DNA of 64,000 bases. Origin: Mesobacillus campisalis (GTDB lineage: Bacteria; Bacillota; Bacilli; Bacillales; Cytobacillaceae). A program made the position numbers and the translations under genes. Position 1 is the stretch's first letter. Each line of letters begins with the position of its first letter. Positions 54,040-62,683 of the stretch are shown one piece after another. The stretch is taken from positions 1-64,000 of the forward strand of contig NZ_LAYY01000016.1 in assembly GCF_000986785.1 (NCBI RefSeq), written 5' to 3'. Below the pieces are notes generated by a model, which made no database searches, was not told the origin of the DNA, and saw only the letters and a list, made by a program, of their open reading frames with translations.

Positions 54040-55005
54040 GTGAGTTTATTACAGCATCGAGCATTTAACAGGTTGTACCAAAAGGATAAAATGACGCTTG
54101 GTTTCGCGATTCCGACGGCAAGGATGTCCAAATATCCGATTATGGAAAATCAGCTGTCGCTTGCCCGCAAAATTGAAGACCATGGTTTCGCGGCAATGTG
54201 GCTTCGGGACGTTACGATTCAGAATTTGAATATTGATGATAATGGTCAAATGTATGATGTATGGATTTATTTGACCTATCTTGCGGCCCATACCAAGGAT
54301 ATTGCACTTGGAACGGCGAGTGTGGTCCTCCCGCTGCGCCATCCTGTCCGAGTGGCAAAGGAAGCATCATCTGTTGACCGGTTGTTTCCCGAACGCCTGA
54401 TCATGGGAGTGGCTTCAGGAGACCGGGATAAGGATTTCACAGCTTTGGGTATATCCAAGCTCGAAAGTGGAGGGCTGTTTAAAAAGAATTATGCATTCCT
54501 TGAACAGCTGTTAAAGGAGGACAGTCCGACAATCAACAGCGATTTAGGCGTCATCGATGGAACCGATATGAGAATGATCCCCAAGCCTTTTTCCTCGATT
54601 CCGACCATGGTGACAGGATTCAGCAATCAATCGATTGAATGGATCGCCCAGAATGGGGACGGCTGGATCCAGTACCCGAGGATTATCCCACAACAAACTC
54701 AATTGATTAACGAGTATCGCGAGTTGTCGGAAATTCACGCCCCAGGAGTGTTTAAACCTTTCACTCAGACCTTATTTATCGATTTATCGGAAAATCCCGA
54801 TGCATTTCCTGTTCCGATTCCGTTAGGGTTTCGTGTAGGACGCAAACAGTTATTAGAAATTCTATATCAATTTCAATCCATTGGTGTCAATCACCTGGTA
54901 TTCGTATTGTATTTTTCAAAGCGCCCTCCCGAGGAAGTCATACAGGAGCTTGGAGAGTTTGTGCGGCCTTACTTTCCGACTCATGAAATTCCAGTAAGAG
55001 ATTAG
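54040..55005 (+). CDS. LLM-class flavin-dependent oxidoreductase 1
   Basis: 321 residues from GTG 54040. Luciferase-like TIM barrel with FAIPTARMSKYPIMENQL, GFAAMWLRDVTI, IALGTASVVLPLRHPVRVAK and GVASGDRDKD. Such enzymes use FMNH2 or F420 to oxidise or reduce small compounds. It sits between the ArsR gene and a second LLM gene; the substrate is unknown. Confidence 0.88.
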   Translation: MSLLQHRAFNRLYQKDKMTLGFAIPTARMSKYPIMENQLSLARKIEDHGFAAMWLRDVTIQNLNIDDNGQMYDVWIYLTYLAAHTKDIALGTASVVLPLRHPVRVAKEASSVDRLFPERLIMGVASGDRDKDFTALGISKLESGGLFKKNYAFLEQLLKEDSPTINSDLGVIDGTDMRMIPKPFSSIPTMVTGFSNQSIEWIAQNGDGWIQYPRIIPQQTQLINEYRELSEIHAPGVFKPFTQTLFIDLSENPDAFPVPIPLGFRVGRKQLLEILYQFQSIGVNHLVFVLYFSKRPPEEVIQELGEFVRPYFPTHEIPVRD

Positions 55006-55042
55006 TTTTTAAAAAAATTAGATAAGGGAAGAAGATGAACTT

Positions 55043-56065
55043 ATGTCTAAACATGCAAATAAACTAAACGAAATTCCATTCTCGGTGCTTGATCTTTCAC
55101 CGATAACAGCCGGAAATACTCCAGCCGACTCTTTCCGCAATACATTGGAACTCGCACAGCTTACTGAAAAACTTAGTTACAACCGTTTTTGGCTCGCTGA
55201 ACATCATAATATGCCGTTTATCGCCAGTTCCGCTACTTCTGTGGTGATGTCCCATGTGGCAGCCGGTACATCAAAAATCAGGATTGGTTCAGGAGGAATC
55301 ATGCTGCCGAATCATGCACCGCTCGTCATCGCTGAGCAGTTTGGCACTCTTGAATCATTATATCCTGGGCGAATTGACCTTGGTCTGGGGCGGGCACCCG
55401 GTACAGATCAGGGGACCGCTCGTGCATTGAGACGCGACTTGGGAAGTACCGGAGATGACTTTCCTGAGCAATTAGCGGAACTCCGAGGTTACTTTGATCC
55501 ATCCCTGGCACAAGGGAACCCTATAAAAGCGATTCCAGGTGAAGGTTTGAATATTCCAATCTGGCTGCTGGGTTCAAGCGGCTTCAGTGCGCACCTGGCC
55601 GGGGAATTGGGTTTGCCATTCGCGTTTGCCGCCCATTTCTCGCCTCTTAACACTCTGGGTGCTCTACAGATCTATCGCAAGGCGTTTAAGCCTTCGAATG
55701 TTCTCGATAAGCCGTATGCGATGGTGGCATTGAATATCATTGCAGCAGAAACGGATAAAGAGGCAAAGCGCCTTTTTACAACAATACAGCAGCAATTTTT
55801 GAATCTGATCAGCGGCAACCTTACACCGCTTCAACCACCGGTAGATGACATATCCGAAGTGGCCAGCAGCTACCAATTAAAGGCTCTCGAGCAGCAATTA
55901 GGCTCATCGATTGTTGGCAGCCAGCAGACGATAAAGGACAAGCTGCATTCATTTTTGGAGGAGAGCAAGGCTGATGAAATCATGGCCATTGCCCAAGTTT
56001 TCGACCACAAAGCCCGCCTCCGTTCGTATGAAATTCTGGCAGAGATTACAAAAAGCGAAAGTTAA
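55043..56065 (+). CDS. LLM-class flavin-dependent oxidoreductase 2
   Basis: 340 residues. [60 protein letters not shown] and [17 protein letters not shown] are typical of the MsnO8-type LLM monooxygenases widespread in Bacillus. Not closely related to the LLM gene before it, so the pair are probably different enzymes. GGGAAGAAG precedes ATG 55043. Confidence 0.88.
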   Translation: MSKHANKLNEIPFSVLDLSPITAGNTPADSFRNTLELAQLTEKLSYNRFWLAEHHNMPFIASSATSVVMSHVAAGTSKIRIGSGGIMLPNHAPLVIAEQFGTLESLYPGRIDLGLGRAPGTDQGTARALRRDLGSTGDDFPEQLAELRGYFDPSLAQGNPIKAIPGEGLNIPIWLLGSSGFSAHLAGELGLPFAFAAHFSPLNTLGALQIYRKAFKPSNVLDKPYAMVALNIIAAETDKEAKRLFTTIQQQFLNLISGNLTPLQPPVDDISEVASSYQLKALEQQLGSSIVGSQQTIKDKLHSFLEESKADEIMAIAQVFDHKARLRSYEILAEITKSES

Positions 56066-56219
56066 AAGGAAGCTAGGGAAATCCTTTTGTGAATTCCTTA
56101 AAACGTTGACAACATGACCTGGACTCGTTAGGTTTTACTGGATTCTTTAACAAAGGGGATTTATTGGATTATGGTGTATTTTAAAAATATAAAAATGATT
56201 AGAATAGGAGACATAAATT

Positions 56220-56519
56220 ATGCAATGCAAAATTAACCGAAATGCTGCTAAAGTGCTGAAACAGACGTTGGAAAGTGAAGAGGCTGTTGGGAAAATGGTT
56301 CGGGTATACGTTACACTAGACCATGGGGACCATGCCCATTATGATATAAAGCTTGATACTCCTACAGAACACGATGAAATTGTGAAAACAGACAAAGACA
56401 TTGATGTTTTACTTGATAAAAGAGAACCGTTTTTAGATGGGGTCTGGATCAAGTATTTCTATATGCCGCAAGCAGGATTTGACATCACGAATTCTTCCAA
56501 AGGGCATCACCATCATTAA
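56220..56519 (+). CDS. HesB/IscA-fold family protein without the cysteine set
   Basis: 99 residues starting MQCKINRNAAKVLKQTLESE. The pattern of an N-terminal helix after a beta strand and the later strands (MVRVYVTLDHGD, DIDVLLDKREPFLDGVWIKYF) fit the HesB/YneR-like fold of iron-sulfur cluster proteins. However, only one cysteine (C3) is present, so the usual Fe-S carrier role is unlikely. The C-terminus ends in GHHHH, a natural histidine run. Family call is moderate. Confidence 0.5.
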   Translation: MQCKINRNAAKVLKQTLESEEAVGKMVRVYVTLDHGDHAHYDIKLDTPTEHDEIVKTDKDIDVLLDKREPFLDGVWIKYFYMPQAGFDITNSSKGHHHH

Positions 56520-56600
56520 ACACGTGACAGAGCGATTAGAAATTAATATTCACAATGAATTTCAATACAAAAAAAGTTTTAAGAAGGAAGGGTTTTTACT

Positions 56601-57317
56601 ATGTCATTAAACGGTAAACGAGTAGTTGTTTTAGGGGGTACTTCTGGTATTGGTTTAGCAACTGCCAAAGCTTTTCTCGATCAATCTGCTCAAGTGATTA
56701 TTGCCAGCCGTTCTGTTTCCAAATTAAATGAAGCAAAACAAGTTCTTGGTGGCAATGTAGAAGCAACTGAAATCGATTTTCGAAGCGAAGAAAAAGTAGC
56801 AGAATTTTTCAGCAAGGTTGGAAAATTTGACCACCTTGTGGTAACAGCAGGAGAAGGCGCAATGGGGCACTTTAGCGAATTGCCTGTGGCAAGTGCTAAA
56901 GAGGCGTTTGATAGTAAGTTTTGGGGGCAATATATTACCGTCCGTTCAGCACTTCCATATTTAAACAATGAAAGCTCAATTACCTTAACCTCTGGTGTAT
57001 ATGGCGTTCGTCCTCCTCAAGGCGCTACTACGTTAGCGGCAATCAATTCAGCCATTGAAGGATTGGTTCGAGGACTTTCCGTAGACCTAGCCCCTATTAG
57101 GGTAAACGTGGTTTCACCTGGAATTGTAGACACTCCAATCTACGCTGGAATGCTAGATGATCAGAGGCAAGCACTGTTCAACGGCATTGCACAACAGCTC
57201 CCTGTTGGACGGATTGCAAAGCCGGAAGACATAGCTGAAACCTATGTATACCTTGCTAAAAATGGTTTTACTACTGGGACAGCTGTTCTTATTGATGGTG
57301 GAGCTCACTTAGTATAA
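56601..57317 (+). CDS. non-classical SDR-family protein (no YxxxK)
   Basis: 238 residues. The cofactor motif is intact (VLGGTSGIGLATAKAF, 10-25), and VTAGEGAMG replaces NNAG. At the catalytic site, aligned with the usual YxxxK, the sequence is LAAIN (GATTLAAINSAIEGLVRGLS), so Tyr and Lys are both missing. The end VNVVSPGIVDTPIYAGML and TGTAVLIDGGAHLV is normal. I recall a bacterial SDR subgroup with the same change. It may use another residue or act as a binding protein. A terminator follows. Confidence 0.82.
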   Translation: MSLNGKRVVVLGGTSGIGLATAKAFLDQSAQVIIASRSVSKLNEAKQVLGGNVEATEIDFRSEEKVAEFFSKVGKFDHLVVTAGEGAMGHFSELPVASAKEAFDSKFWGQYITVRSALPYLNNESSITLTSGVYGVRPPQGATTLAAINSAIEGLVRGLSVDLAPIRVNVVSPGIVDTPIYAGMLDDQRQALFNGIAQQLPVGRIAKPEDIAETYVYLAKNGFTTGTAVLIDGGAHLV

Positions 57318-57408
57318 TGGCCTAAATGGATGTTGAACATAAGCTTATCACCCTTTCAAGCAGCGGTTCTAACTAAAATAGATAAGGTAAGAGTTAAGTA
57401 ATTTACTG

Positions 57409-57444
57409 GTGGCAATACTGCAAAAGAGTATTGCCGCCTTTTTT
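57409..57444 (+). terminator. terminator of the SDR gene
   Basis: Arms GGCAATACT (57411-57419) and AGTATTGCC (57427-57435), then GCC and six T. Confidence 0.85.
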
Positions 57445-57964
57445 GTTCATTAGGTACATAAAAAGATACAAAAGGAAGTGTTGATTTTATTTTGATACCG
57501 ATGATATGAAAGAGTTATGGAACACCACTAAATTACTATAAGAGAGTTTATGTTATTACCTTTCTGTCTTCTTGTCCTTTTATCACTGATACATATTCGT
57601 ACCTACAATAAAAGCAGACCCAAACGGATCTGCTTCGTTTTATGATGGATTTGTTGACCATAGTCCAGTTGATCCAACATTGAAAGTACGCACTTTTATT
57701 TTACATAGTGTTAAAAAGTATACTATAAGTTTTTTGATTATATTCTTTTTAACAGTAGGAGCGGCTATATTTTGGGGGTGTTTTTTAGAAAAGTTAAATA
57801 GGGAATCCTAAACGGTATGAGAATTTCCCTGTTTAACTTCTGCTATTATTTCTGTAATGTATCTTCCTAAAACATTGCGCCTTTTTCTTAGTTCGTGTAC
57901 TAACTTATTGTATCGGAGGCAATCCTAAAGTCATCTAATTGTAAGGAAAGGTGGTGTTCCATTC
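57445..57964 (+). other. 520-base intergenic region
   Basis: No gene supported. A weaker hairpin (AAGCAGACC / GGATCTGCTT, about 57612-57640) followed by CGTTTTA may be a terminator. The rest is AT-rich. Confidence 0.5.
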
Positions 57965-58402
57965 ATGAAGGTTCTATCAATGATCCAGCCTTGGGCAAGT
58001 TTATTTGTGCTCCGCGAGGCCCAGTATGAAACAAGGACCTGGAAAACAAACTACCGGGGAGACCTAGCCATTCATACGAGTAAAAAAATAGATAAACAAG
58101 TCTGCAGCTACAGGATCATCCAGGATCTGCTTGGAAAGCATGGTTATTCAGCAGACAACTTGCCGACCGGAGTAATCATAGGCGTCTGTAAGCTGCGAAA
58201 CTGTCTGAAGGTAGTGGAAAACCACGGAACATGGGCGATGCTGGAAGATGGGCGAAAAGTTTCGGGGAATGACTTTTTGCTGGGGGATTTTGCTGTTGGA
58301 GGCTACGTGTGGGAAGTTGAGGACATGCGGCTCCTTGAAAAATATATTCCTGCAAAAGGGCAGCTTGGCCTGTGGGAGTATGGCGGAGAAATACAAATGT
58401 AA
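57965..58402 (+). CDS. ASCH-domain protein
   Basis: 145 residues, AAGGTGGTG before ATG 57965. MKVLSMIQPWASLFVLREAQ then YETRTWKTNYRGDLAIHTSK is the ASCH (PUA-like) signature, with the conserved ETRTW and RG. The end LLEKYIPAKGQLGLWEY matches too. ASCH proteins bind RNA or hydrolyse modified nucleosides (YqfB-type amidohydrolases). The specific role here is unknown. Confidence 0.85.
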   Translation: MKVLSMIQPWASLFVLREAQYETRTWKTNYRGDLAIHTSKKIDKQVCSYRIIQDLLGKHGYSADNLPTGVIIGVCKLRNCLKVVENHGTWAMLEDGRKVSGNDFLLGDFAVGGYVWEVEDMRLLEKYIPAKGQLGLWEYGGEIQM

Positions 58403-58609
58403 ATGGGACTGGTTTGTATATGTCCGGATACAAAATACAGAGGAGGTCCCCTCTTACAGCAGGCCTCTCTTTGTTTTTGTGCAGAAATAAGAGCTAAATC
58501 CCAATGTTCCCCTTTTGAAAGGCTATTTACTCACTAGCACGTTAGTTACCAGTGACAAACAAAAACCCAGCCTTTAACTTTAAAGTCCTTGAACTGGGCA
58601 TTTGTTTTA

Positions 58610-59746
58610 TTACGGTTTTAACACAACTTTAATACAATCTTCCATTTTTGTATCAAAAACTTCATAACCATGCTTGGCCTGATCTAATGGAAGAACATGT
58701 GTGACAACGTCACTTGGGTCGACTTTACCAGAAGAAAATAAATCGTATAGGAAAGGCATATAAGGAATAACTGGGGCCTGACCTGATTTAATGTCGACAT
58801 TTCGCTGGAATATATCACCTAATGGGAAACCGTTATAGCGGCCGCCGTATACTCCGGTAATTTGAATGGTACCGCCTTTCCGGACTGCCTGACTGGCGAT
58901 TACAATGGCTCCCATTGCTCCGCCATGGAGCTTTAGCCCGCTTGCCAGAAACTCCATGGGTGTCCACTTGCCATCCATTCCTACTGCATCAATAACAATA
59001 TCGGCTCCGCCTTTGGTGATTTCTTTCAGGTATTGACCCGTGTTTTCATGCTGTTCAAAATTGACAATTTCAACCTTGTTTGTTCGTTTCGCATGCTGTA
59101 AACGGTAATCAATATAATCAACAGCAATAACCCGCTTAGCGCCTTTATACCAGGCAAATTTTTGTGCCAGTAAGCCCACTGGGCCACAGCCTAGTATAAT
59201 GACAGTATCACCTTCCTTCACCCCCGCATGGTCAACAGACCAGTAGGCGGTTGAAGCAGCGTCAGCCATTAGTACAAGCTTCTCATCTTCTACTTCACAG
59301 TTTTCAGGAATCTTAAATGGGGTGAAATTCCCGTAAGGGACCCTCATATATTCGGCCTGTCCGCCAGCATAACCACCTGTGGTTTCTGAATATCCAAAAA
59401 AACCGCCCATGTCGCCATGAGGATTGGAGTTGTCACATTGGCTTGTCAGCTCATGCTGACAATACCAGCAGGAGCCGCAGCTCACATTAAAAGGAATGAT
59501 TACGCGATCCCCTTTTTTCAGGTTTCTTACATCTGGTCCAACTTCCTCCACTACTCCCATCGGCTCGTGTCCAATTACGAAGTCTGTTGGCATATTGGGA
59601 ATCATTCCGTGAATTAAATGCAGGTCAGAACCGCAGATAGCAGAGGATGTAATTTTTACGATAATATCATCAGAGTTCTTAATTGAAGGATCCTTTACCT
59701 CTCTTACTTCTACATTTTTAATCCCTTGGTAAGTAACAGCTTTCAT
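58610..59746 (-). CDS. adhB: zinc-dependent alcohol dehydrogenase of the spore-coat cluster
   Basis: 378 residues, MDR superfamily. Catalytic zinc site AICGSDLHLIHG and GHEPMG, structural zinc loop CGSCWYCQHELTSQC, NAD motif ILGCGPVGLLAQ. Length and neighbours match B. subtilis AdhB, which lies with the CotF-like yraG and yraF genes in a late sporulation operon. It is 17 nt after a CotF-like gene on the same strand. Formaldehyde- or glutathione-type substrates are possible, but not shown. Confidence 0.85.
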   Translation of the reverse strand: MKAVTYQGIKNVEVREVKDPSIKNSDDIIVKITSSAICGSDLHLIHGMIPNMPTDFVIGHEPMGVVEEVGPDVRNLKKGDRVIIPFNVSCGSCWYCQHELTSQCDNSNPHGDMGGFFGYSETTGGYAGGQAEYMRVPYGNFTPFKIPENCEVEDEKLVLMADAASTAYWSVDHAGVKEGDTVIILGCGPVGLLAQKFAWYKGAKRVIAVDYIDYRLQHAKRTNKVEIVNFEQHENTGQYLKEITKGGADIVIDAVGMDGKWTPMEFLASGLKLHGGAMGAIVIASQAVRKGGTIQITGVYGGRYNGFPLGDIFQRNVDIKSGQAPVIPYMPFLYDLFSSGKVDPSDVVTHVLPLDQAKHGYEVFDTKMEDCIKVVLKP

Positions 59747-59763
59747 CTCCTATATCCCTCCTT

Positions 59764-60123
59764 TTATTGACTTGGTGTTGCAAACATTCCGCCCCGGTCC
59801 GTATCGTTAGGGAAGAGAGTCATTTGCCCAATTTGAACTGCGGTCTCTGCCCCTTTTAGGTCAATCGGGACCTGATCTTTAAAGTTATATGGATGAAGCC
59901 ATTTATTTTTTATCATGAGCTCGGAAATCTCTCCATGCAAGTCGATGGCGGATTCAAGTTGTTTCGTTAATACTCTTCTTAGTTCAGGACTTGCTGTTTC
60001 TGTAATAGCAAATCCGTAATTGCGTATCCCATTTTTTACAGATAATAAAAAATCCATAGCAAATGTTGAATCTGCTAAATTTGGCATGCCCTCTGAATTT
60101 CTTGGATCAAGGTAATCCTGCAT
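59764..60123 (-). CDS. CotF-like spore coat protein (YraF-like)
   Basis: 119 residues. TFAMDFLLSVKNGIRNYGFA and ITETASPELRRVLTKQLESA then IDLHGEISELMIKNKWLHPY is the Coat_F helical domain, a ferritin-like bundle found on spores. It lies between a small coat-type gene and adhB, matching the yraG-yraF-adhB order of B. subtilis. Expression in the mother cell late in sporulation is likely, but I could not place a convincing sigma-K promoter. Confidence 0.83.
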   Translation of the reverse strand: MQDYLDPRNSEGMPNLADSTFAMDFLLSVKNGIRNYGFAITETASPELRRVLTKQLESAIDLHGEISELMIKNKWLHPYNFKDQVPIDLKGAETAVQIGQMTLFPNDTDRGGMFATPSQ

Positions 60124-60138
60124 TTATTTCACCTCCAC

Positions 60139-60348
60139 TTAATGTATTACATCGCTTTGCTTATAAAAAGGCAGCAGTTCATTGATATCTTGAATGTTTT
60201 GCTTCACATCTTTTTCCATAAGCTGTTTAAGCTCATTATTGAAGCAAATTCCCGTCATCAATTTCGATCTAAGCAAACAAACGGTTTTAAAGTTCAGGAT
60301 TTCATGTGTTTCCAATGTTTCATGCAGCGCTAACTTTTCCTGGTCCAC
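60139..60348 (-). CDS. small CotF-associated coat protein (YraG-like)
   Basis: 69 residues: MDQEKLALHETLETHEILNF then KTVCLLRSKLMTGICFNNEL. It corresponds to the N-terminal part of longer CotF proteins, here a separate gene 15 nt before the CotF-domain gene. It is clearly related to the divergent protein at 60510-60713 (LHETLDVHELLTFKNICL). Confidence 0.75.
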   Translation of the reverse strand: MDQEKLALHETLETHEILNFKTVCLLRSKLMTGICFNNELKQLMEKDVKQNIQDINELLPFYKQSDVIH

Positions 60349-60509
60349 TTACTCACCTCCATTGAACTTGACAAATGTATTATGGCGAAAACCTCTTTCA
60401 TCTATGCAATGTTTTAACTATCCATGAATCCGAGAAAAGTGATGAATACAGTGTCAACCTATTTGAAAACATAAAAGGGTAAAATATCAAAATAAATGGA
60501 GTGACGAAA

Positions 60510-60713
60510 ATGGTAAAGTATCTAGGATTGCACGAGACTCTGGACGTACATGAATTATTGACCTTTAAAAACATCTGCTTGACCATATCATCTACGATGG
60601 GCGCATTGGCACAGGACGAGGAATTGAAAACCATACTTGCAAATGATGTTACAGCTGGACAAACCCATATTGCGCAATTGCAAACATTTATAACGAATCG
60701 GGAGGCAGAATAA
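60510..60713 (+). CDS. small CotF-associated coat protein, divergent copy
   Basis: 67 residues from ATG 60510 (GGAGTG upstream; GTG 60501 is in that site). MVKYLGLHETLDVHELLTFK matches the protein at 60139-60348. Its stop overlaps the ATG of the next gene (TAATG), so the pair is translationally coupled. Confidence 0.75.
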   Translation: MVKYLGLHETLDVHELLTFKNICLTISSTMGALAQDEELKTILANDVTAGQTHIAQLQTFITNREAE

Positions 60714-61021
60714 TGAACCAATTTGTTCAAAATATGGTGGGGATGGGCGGAATGACCGATCAGGTGATCGCAACGGACTTTTTAATGTCGACAAAGGCTG
60801 GAGTCAGAAACTATACAATTGCTATCACAGAATCGGCTACTCCAGAATTGCGTACAGCGTTAAGAGAACAATTGCGCGCTGCCATTCAAACTCACGAAAA
60901 CATCACTAATTATATGATTGCAAAAGGATATTACCATCCACATGAATTGAAGGAACAGCTGCAGGTTGATTTAACTGCTTCCAACACCGCCCTTAACATC
61001 GCACAACAATCAAACAGTTAA
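60713..61021 (+). CDS. CotF-like spore coat protein, divergent copy
   Basis: 102 residues. ATDFLMSTKAGVRNYTIAIT and ESATPELRTALREQLRAAIQ then THENITNYMIAKGYYHPHEL is the Coat_F domain, close to the 59764-60123 product. It forms with the small upstream gene a second two-gene coat module, facing away from the first. Confidence 0.82.
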   Translation: MNQFVQNMVGMGGMTDQVIATDFLMSTKAGVRNYTIAITESATPELRTALREQLRAAIQTHENITNYMIAKGYYHPHELKEQLQVDLTASNTALNIAQQSNS

Positions 61022-61084
61022 ACAAGAAGTAAACCCTAATAGGGGTTTAGGCTCACAAAAGGTGGGAGTTATACAGTGAAAAAT

Positions 61085-61117
61085 AGGCAATCCCCAACTT
61101 AAATATGGGGTTTGCCT
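61085..61117 (+). terminator. terminator of the coat module
   Basis: An imperfect stem GGCAATCCCCA / TGGGGTTTGCC followed by TTCATTTC. The gap 61022-61403 is otherwise without a supported gene. Confidence 0.5.
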
Positions 61118-61403
61118 TCATTTCAGACACTCTTATCATGAAAATGTTCTTATCTTATTAATCTATCTTCAATCTCTTTTTCTGCAAGGGGCTTCTTGGA
61201 TAGGTCGTGTATTTTAATAACGGTACGAAAAACGGCTGAAAAAGAAAGGAATAGTTTTAAAGGCACTTCGGTTGATAGTAAACTGACAATAGTTAATAAT
61301 TTAATTAGATAAGAATGATATTCAAAGTAAGGCAAAAATGCTTGTTTAAAGAGGAGCCGGTACAGTTGCTAAGATACTCATCTCATTTAATGGTGATACA
61401 TCA

Positions 61404-61976
61404 ATGGCTATAATATCTAGTCCCAGTAAGAAGTTTGATCAGAAGGCTCATATATTTTATTGTTTTGAGGACCTTGAAAGATATTTCGAAAATGCTATTT
61501 GTTTCATAACATCTGGTATTGAAAAAGGGGAGCAGGTCATATTTATTGAGAATGAAAAAATTTTTTCTAAGCTATTTAAAGAGCTTTCTAAGATTCTCAC
61601 AAAAAAACAATTGGCTAAGGTCCAATTCATCAACAATTTTGATTATTACTTCAGCGGTGGTCGATTACATCCTCCAACCACTTTGGATTATTATTCTAAA
61701 GCTGTGGAGCCTTATTATAAAGAGGACATTCCGTTTCGAATATGGGGCCATGTCGAATGGGGCCAGCAAGAAAATATTTTTTCAACTTTAGAAACCTTCG
61801 AAAACAAAATGTCAGCTAAGTTAAGTAAGGAGGAAATACTCGCGGTCTGTGCCTATGATGCCAAAAGAGTAACAGATGGTCTTATGGATATGCTCATTGA
61901 TTGCCATGATCTATTGATGACAGATCGAGAGTTAACAAGTTTTGAGAGTGATAGAAATAATGATAAGCTATCCTAG
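61404..61976 (+). CDS. MEDS-domain sensory protein
   Basis: 190 residues; start at 61404, no strong ribosome-binding site seen. HIFYCFEDLERYFENAICFI then TSGIEKGEQVIFIENE and IPFRIWGHVEWGQ fit the MEDS domain (methanogen/methylotroph, DcmR sensory). The same domain regulates dichloromethane genes through DcmR and in Bacillus occurs alone or before histidine kinases. No output domain is present here, so it may partner with another protein. Ends at a strong terminator. Confidence 0.75.
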   Translation: MAIISSPSKKFDQKAHIFYCFEDLERYFENAICFITSGIEKGEQVIFIENEKIFSKLFKELSKILTKKQLAKVQFINNFDYYFSGGRLHPPTTLDYYSKAVEPYYKEDIPFRIWGHVEWGQQENIFSTLETFENKMSAKLSKEEILAVCAYDAKRVTDGLMDMLIDCHDLLMTDRELTSFESDRNNDKLS

Positions 61977-61988
61977 ATTTTTACAATG

Positions 61989-62021
61989 AAAAAGACATTC
62001 TGTTTTAAAGAATGTCTTTTT
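61989..62021. terminator. bidirectional terminator
   Basis: Arms AAAAAGACATTCT and AGAATGTCTTTTT (61989-62021), symmetric A- and T-runs. It separates the MEDS gene from the convergent rrf2-type gene. Confidence 0.85.
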
Positions 62022-62466
62022 ATGATTGATTTATTTCCAATTTCTCTTTTCCTTCAATATCCTGCACGATTTCCTTAATGGTTACATTTCCTAATACCTT
62101 TTCCATAGCCAATTGAGCTGCTGACAATACAGGGGCGATGGAATCCTGAATATTCCTTCCCACAGGGCAATCTGGGTGCGGATTTTCATGCACGCTGAAT
62201 AATTCTTTTTCCTGGACAACGTCTACTGCTCTATATACATCAAGCAATGTTATATGTGAGGGGGCCTTTGCCAGTTTTGCCCCTGCTTTGCCAGGCTGGA
62301 CTTGAATCAATCCTGCCTTTTTTAGCATCCCCATTATTTTCCTTATTAAAGTAGGGTTGGTGTTTACGCTTCTTGCTAAAAATTCCGAAGAGCTTACCCC
62401 ATCCTTATTTAAGTCAATTAGAGCTAATATATGAACACCAACGGTAAATCGGCTGCTGATAGACAT
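62020..62466 (-). CDS. Rrf2-family transcriptional regulator
   Basis: 148 residues from ATG 62466 (AGGTGATTGAA upstream). Winged helix with SSRFTVGVHILALIDLNKDG and FLARSVNTNPTLIRKIMGML. The only cysteine is in NPHPDCPVGRN, so it cannot hold the three-cysteine Fe-S site of IscR or NsrR; it resembles the YwnA-type members. It is divergent from an NmrA-like reductase gene and likely represses it. Confidence 0.87.
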   Translation of the reverse strand: MSISSRFTVGVHILALIDLNKDGVSSSEFLARSVNTNPTLIRKIMGMLKKAGLIQVQPGKAGAKLAKAPSHITLLDVYRAVDVVQEKELFSVHENPHPDCPVGRNIQDSIAPVLSAAQLAMEKVLGNVTIKEIVQDIEGKEKLEINQS

Positions 62467-62583
62467 TTCAATCACCTGCCTTTTTTTTAATAACAAAATA
62501 TATCATACAGTATAGATGTATTTAATTTTGGTTAAAAGGTATTATACCGTAAAATACGTAAAAAAAAAGGTTTGCCAAATTTG

Positions 62584-62626
62584 TTGACAAAGCAACAACA
62601 AGTATCTATCCTGAATACAGGTATTC
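62584..62626 (+). promoter_or_regulatory. promoter of the NmrA-like gene with overlapping dyad operator
   Basis: TTGACA (62584-62589), 17-base spacer, TATCCT (62607-62612). Directly after the -10 is the perfect dyad GAATAC-AG-GTATTC (62613-62626), placed to block polymerase. It is the best candidate site for the divergent Rrf2 protein. Confidence 0.6.
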
Positions 62627-62683
62627 AAAATTAATACAAGCTAGCAGTGGAATTTTCAATATATAATTTGGAGGAATCACCTA

